Source: DAOTXN01 sp034435435
GTDB taxonomy: Bacteria; Chloroflexota; Anaerolineae; S140-20
DNA: 24,697 nt
NCBI GenBank assembly: GCA_034435435.1
Contig: DAOTXN010000138.1
Coordinates: 1 to 24,697 of the forward strand
Direction of reading: 5' to 3'
Part shown: piece by piece, positions 22,205-24,697 of the stretch
Layout: the number at the start of each line of letters is the position of its first letter
Position numbering within the stretch: position 1 is the first letter of the stretch
Made by a program: the position numbers and the translations under genes
Notes under the pieces: generated by a model
Database searches by the model: none
What the model was told of the DNA's origin: nothing
What the model saw: only the letters and a program-made list of their open reading frames with translations

Positions 22205-22647
22205 ACCTTCTCACCGAGCATCTCCGGCGGGCTGGCAGCGTTGCCCTGGACACCGTGGTGTTCATCTATGCCTTTGAGCGCCACCCCGATTACGGCCCGC
22301 CCGCGCGAGCCGTTTTTCACGCCCTGGAAACCGGTCTGTGCCGGGGCTGTGTCTCTGTTGTGGCGCTGGGAGAAATACTGACCGGCGTCAAAAAGGCCCA
22401 AAATGCTGAATTGCTCCTGCGCTACCGAGATATCTTGCAACGGTTTCCGGGGTTGACCATGTACGATGCCGACCCGCCGGTTATGGAAAGGATGTCGGAT
22501 CTCCGTGCTCGCTATGGTATTTCCACCCCCGATGCCATCCATTTAGGTACGGCGCTGGTATACGGAGCCAAAACCTTTGTCACTAACGACCTTCGCCTGC
22601 AGCGTGTGACCGAGGTTCCCGTATTGGCGCTGGCTGATTTTATTTAG
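22192..22647 (+). CDS. vapC: PIN-domain ribonuclease toxin (VapC-like)
   Basis: The 151-residue PIN domain keeps the acidic site: Asp20 (ALDTVVFIY), Glu61 (ALGEILTG), Asp114 (STPDAIHLGTA) and Asp133 (FVTNDLRL). It probably cleaves tRNA or rRNA when freed from the antitoxin. The ATG at 22192 is inside the antitoxin gene end, and AGAGGA lies 9 bases before it. A longer frame from 22141 would start inside a G8 run of the antitoxin gene and is not preferred. Confidence 0.9.
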   Translation: MGKLDLLTEHLRRAGSVALDTVVFIYAFERHPDYGPPARAVFHALETGLCRGCVSVVALGEILTGVKKAQNAELLLRYRDILQRFPGLTMYDADPPVMERMSDLRARYGISTPDAIHLGTALVYGAKTFVTNDLRLQRVTEVPVLALADFI

Positions 22648-22666
22648 CTGCGCCAGGAGGCGCATC

Positions 22667-24697
22667 ATGAGCGAAAAACCCGAACCCCCTCCCAGGCTGT
22701 GGGACGCGCTGAACCAGATCGTCGCCCGGCTCAAGAACGAGTTCCTGCTGGTGACGCTGGGCGTGCTCATCCTGGTCGTCGCCATCGGCGTGTTTGCGCC
22801 GGGCGTGATCCAGAGCCTGGGCGCGGCCTTTTTCTACCTGCTGGTCGGGCTGGCATGGCTGGCCTTTATCGTCGGGCTGGCGCTCAACGCCTGGTTGGAG
22901 CTGCGCCAGCCGCCGCCGCCCGCGCCGGCTCAACCCCACACGCCCCCGCCCGACTCCGCCGACCTGCGCGACCGCTACCTGCGCGGTCTGCTGCAATCCG
23001 GCAATCAGTTGCAACTGACCGGCATAGACCCCAAAGCCAAAAAACACCCCGAAGCCGCCGAGCTCGAATTGAGCGAGGTCTTTACGACTCTGGATGTCAC
23101 CGAAGCGGCCGAACGCCCCGACGACAAGGCCCAGGCCCGTGAGCCGGAAATGCGCGGGCAGGAACGCCGCCCTGCCATCGCCGCCCTGGCCGAACACAAA
23201 CATCTGGTGCTGCTGGGCGAACCCGGCTCCGGCAAGACCACCCTGGTGCACTTTTTGGCCGTCTGCCTGGCCGGCGATGGCCTGGGCCAGCCCGATCTGA
23301 ACGCCCGCCGTCTGGGCGACGAGTGGAACCTGCCTCGCCTGCTGCCTGTGCCGGTCGTGCTGCGCGACTATGCCGCCCGCGGCCTGCCCCAGCGCATGGG
23401 TTTGTGGGACTTTGTCGCCGCCGAATTGGAGCGCGAATCCGAACTGGGGAACCTGGCTGCCTTTTCGCCCCAACTCAAACGCATCCTCGACCGCGACGGC
23501 GGCTTGTTGTTGCTGGATGGGCTAGACGAAGTGCCCGACGCCCACCGCCGCCGCGAGCAGCTCAAAGCCGCCGTCGAGCGTTTTGCCCTCGACTATCCCC
23601 GTTGCCGCATACTGGTCACCAGCCGCCCCTACGCCTACCAGAACCCCGACTGGCACCTGTCCGGCTTTAGCGTGCGCCGCATGACTGATTTTAGCCCGGA
23701 GCAGGTCCAGGAATTCATCGAGAAATGGTATCGCCACATCGCCGCCCGTGACCCGAACCTTGACGCCGACACCGCCGAACGCTACACCGCCCAACTGCAA
23801 CGCGCCGTCCAGACCAACCCGCGCCTGGCCGAGCTGGCCCCGCGCCCGCTGCTCTTGACTCTGATGGCCTCCTTGCACCGCTGGCAGCACGGCGGCGCCC
23901 TGCCCGAAAAGCGCGAAGAGCTGTACCACGAGAGCGTCAATCTGCTGATTGACTTGTGGCAGCGGCCCAAGCAAATCTTTGACGACGCGGGCAACCCGGT
24001 CGGGGATGAATACGACGTATGGAAAGAGTTGCACATCTCTCCCGATAGCCTGCGAGCGGCGCTCAATCAGGTGGCCTTTAAGGCCCACCGCGACCAGCCC
24101 AGCACCACCGGCACCCACGACATCCCGGCGGGGGACCTGGCCGGGGCCTTGTACGAGGCCTCCGACGATAGAGCGTCTATCTCGATTGACCGGGTGTGCC
24201 GCTATATCAGCGACCGCGCCGGCCTGCTGGTGGATCGCGGCGGGGTGTACGCCTTTCCGCACCGCACCTTCCAGGAATACCTGGCCGCCTGCCATCTGAC
24301 CGACGACGAATTCCCCGATAAACTGGCCCGCCTGTTACGCCAGAACGACGAACGCTGGCGCGAAGCCGTCTTGCTGGCCGCCGCCAAAGCCGCGAGCGGC
24401 GCCAAGAGCAGTGTGTGGCTGTTGGCCGAGACTCTCTGCCCGGGAGACGTGGAGACGGCGGCCCGGCCTCAAGCCGCCGACTGGTACGCCGCCCTGCGCG
24501 CCGCGCAGGCCCTCATTGAGACGGAACAACACAAAAAGGTCGCTGCGCGCGACGAAGGCAAGCTGGAGCGGCTGCGGGGCTGGCTGGCCGCCCTGCTACA
24601 GGCCGACCAGCCGCTGCCTCCGCTCGACCGCGCCGCCGCCGGGCGCGCCTTGGCCGCTCTGCCCGGTCCTGTAGGGCAAGTTGGCAACTTGCCCCAC
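22667..24697 (+). CDS. membrane-anchored NACHT NTPase (STAND protein), 3' end beyond window
   Basis: At least 677 residues are encoded and the frame is open at the window end. Two membrane helices (about 26-48 and 54-76) are followed by a Pro-rich linker. A NACHT domain then has Walker A GEPGSGKTT (184-192) and Walker B LLLLDGLDEVP (280-290), with the sensor region ILVTSRPYAY. The NACHT-associated region has PRPLLLTLMA and FPHRTFQEYLAACHL, the typical C-terminal winged-helix/HETHS-like signature. The C-terminal sensor or effector is not seen. STAND NTPases act as signal switches, many in phage defence. AGGAGG lies just before the ATG, 19 bases after the toxin stop, so co-transcription with vapBC is likely. 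A repeat palindrome lies inside the coding sequence at 24674-24694. Confidence 0.9.
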   Translation, partial: MSEKPEPPPRLWDALNQIVARLKNEFLLVTLGVLILVVAIGVFAPGVIQSLGAAFFYLLVGLAWLAFIVGLALNAWLELRQPPPPAPAQPHTPPPDSADLRDRYLRGLLQSGNQLQLTGIDPKAKKHPEAAELELSEVFTTLDVTEAAERPDDKAQAREPEMRGQERRPAIAALAEHKHLVLLGEPGSGKTTLVHFLAVCLAGDGLGQPDLNARRLGDEWNLPRLLPVPVVLRDYAARGLPQRMGLWDFVAAELERESELGNLAAFSPQLKRILDRDGGLLLLDGLDEVPDAHRRREQLKAAVERFALDYPRCRILVTSRPYAYQNPDWHLSGFSVRRMTDFSPEQVQEFIEKWYRHIAARDPNLDADTAERYTAQLQRAVQTNPRLAELAPRPLLLTLMASLHRWQHGGALPEKREELYHESVNLLIDLWQRPKQIFDDAGNPVGDEYDVWKELHISPDSLRAALNQVAFKAHRDQPSTTGTHDIPAGDLAGALYEASDDRASISIDRVCRYISDRAGLLVDRGGVYAFPHRTFQEYLAACHLTDDEFPDKLARLLRQNDERWREAVLLAAAKAASGAKSSVWLLAETLCPGDVETAARPQAADWYAALRAAQALIETEQHKKVAARDEGKLERLRGWLAALLQADQPLPPLDRAAAGRALAALPGPVGQVGNLPH
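24674..24694. repeat. palindromic repeat within the NACHT gene
   Basis: GGGCAAGTTG, one G, then CAACTTGCCC: ten perfect pairs. It stays in frame and encodes VGQVGNLP. The flanking GTA...CAC fits a GTAGGGCAAGTTGGCAACTT-type dispersed element. Confidence 0.75.

Noticed and set aside
1..24697. tRNA or rRNA genes, CRISPR arrays, complete insertion sequences, integrase or relaxase genes
   Set aside because: No T-loop-like GGTTCRA context with a cloverleaf, no regularly spaced direct repeats, and no transposase, integrase or relaxase motifs were found by eye.

Overview
The window is GC-rich bacterial DNA. It looks like a member of the Chloroflexota (Anaerolineae-like) or a close relative. The hints are the house-keeping gene content (DUF951 protein, stand-alone CpaF ATPase, paired M16 peptidases, NACHT NTPase next to a VapBC pair) and the many dispersed 'ACACGGATGAACACAGAT'-type, 'GACGAAGGACGAAGG'-type and palindromic repeats between and even inside genes. 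The taxonomy is inference.

Region 1 (1-7506, all plus strand) looks like part of a mobile or accessory element. It holds a small lipoprotein, a long non-coding stretch full of hairpins, a RadC-family protein, a Cys-rich protein, an unknown 355-residue protein, a 1173-residue fusion of a DNA adenine methyltransferase-like domain with an SNF2-type helicase, a strong terminator, and a cluster of three small ORFs including a ribbon-helix-helix protein. No integrase, relaxase or tRNA attachment site is visible. Three genes here (lipoprotein, radC, methyltransferase-helicase) are each preceded by a leader of the same design: an outer stem, an inner CCCC/GGGG hairpin, and a pyrimidine-rich strand able to pair with the gene's own ribosome binding site. 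This recurring leader is the best candidate for an undescribed regulatory RNA family.

Region 2 (7507-8750) is a decayed junction: sparse non-coding DNA, a 5'-truncated MFS transporter pseudogene on the minus strand with one in-frame stop, and two diverged direct copies of a promoter-like segment exactly 750 bp apart.

Region 3 (8760-21790) is chromosomal backbone. It carries a small DUF6504-like protein, a GT-C membrane glycosyltransferase and metG (minus), a DUF951 protein, cpaF (minus), proS, a conserved pair of small unknown proteins, a histidine phosphatase translationally coupled to a GNAT acetyltransferase, prs, and two overlapping M16 peptidase genes (one active, one with all HxxEH residues replaced). 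Upstream of proS there is a complete trp-style ribosome-mediated attenuator: a promoter, a 20-codon leader peptide with three proline codons, mutually exclusive antiterminator and terminator pairings, and a T6 run. This is the clearest regulatory discovery in the window.

Region 4 (21888-24697) is a defence-like or stress cluster: a strong promoter, a VapBC-type toxin-antitoxin pair, and a membrane-anchored NACHT NTPase that runs off the window end and carries a repeat palindrome inside its coding sequence.
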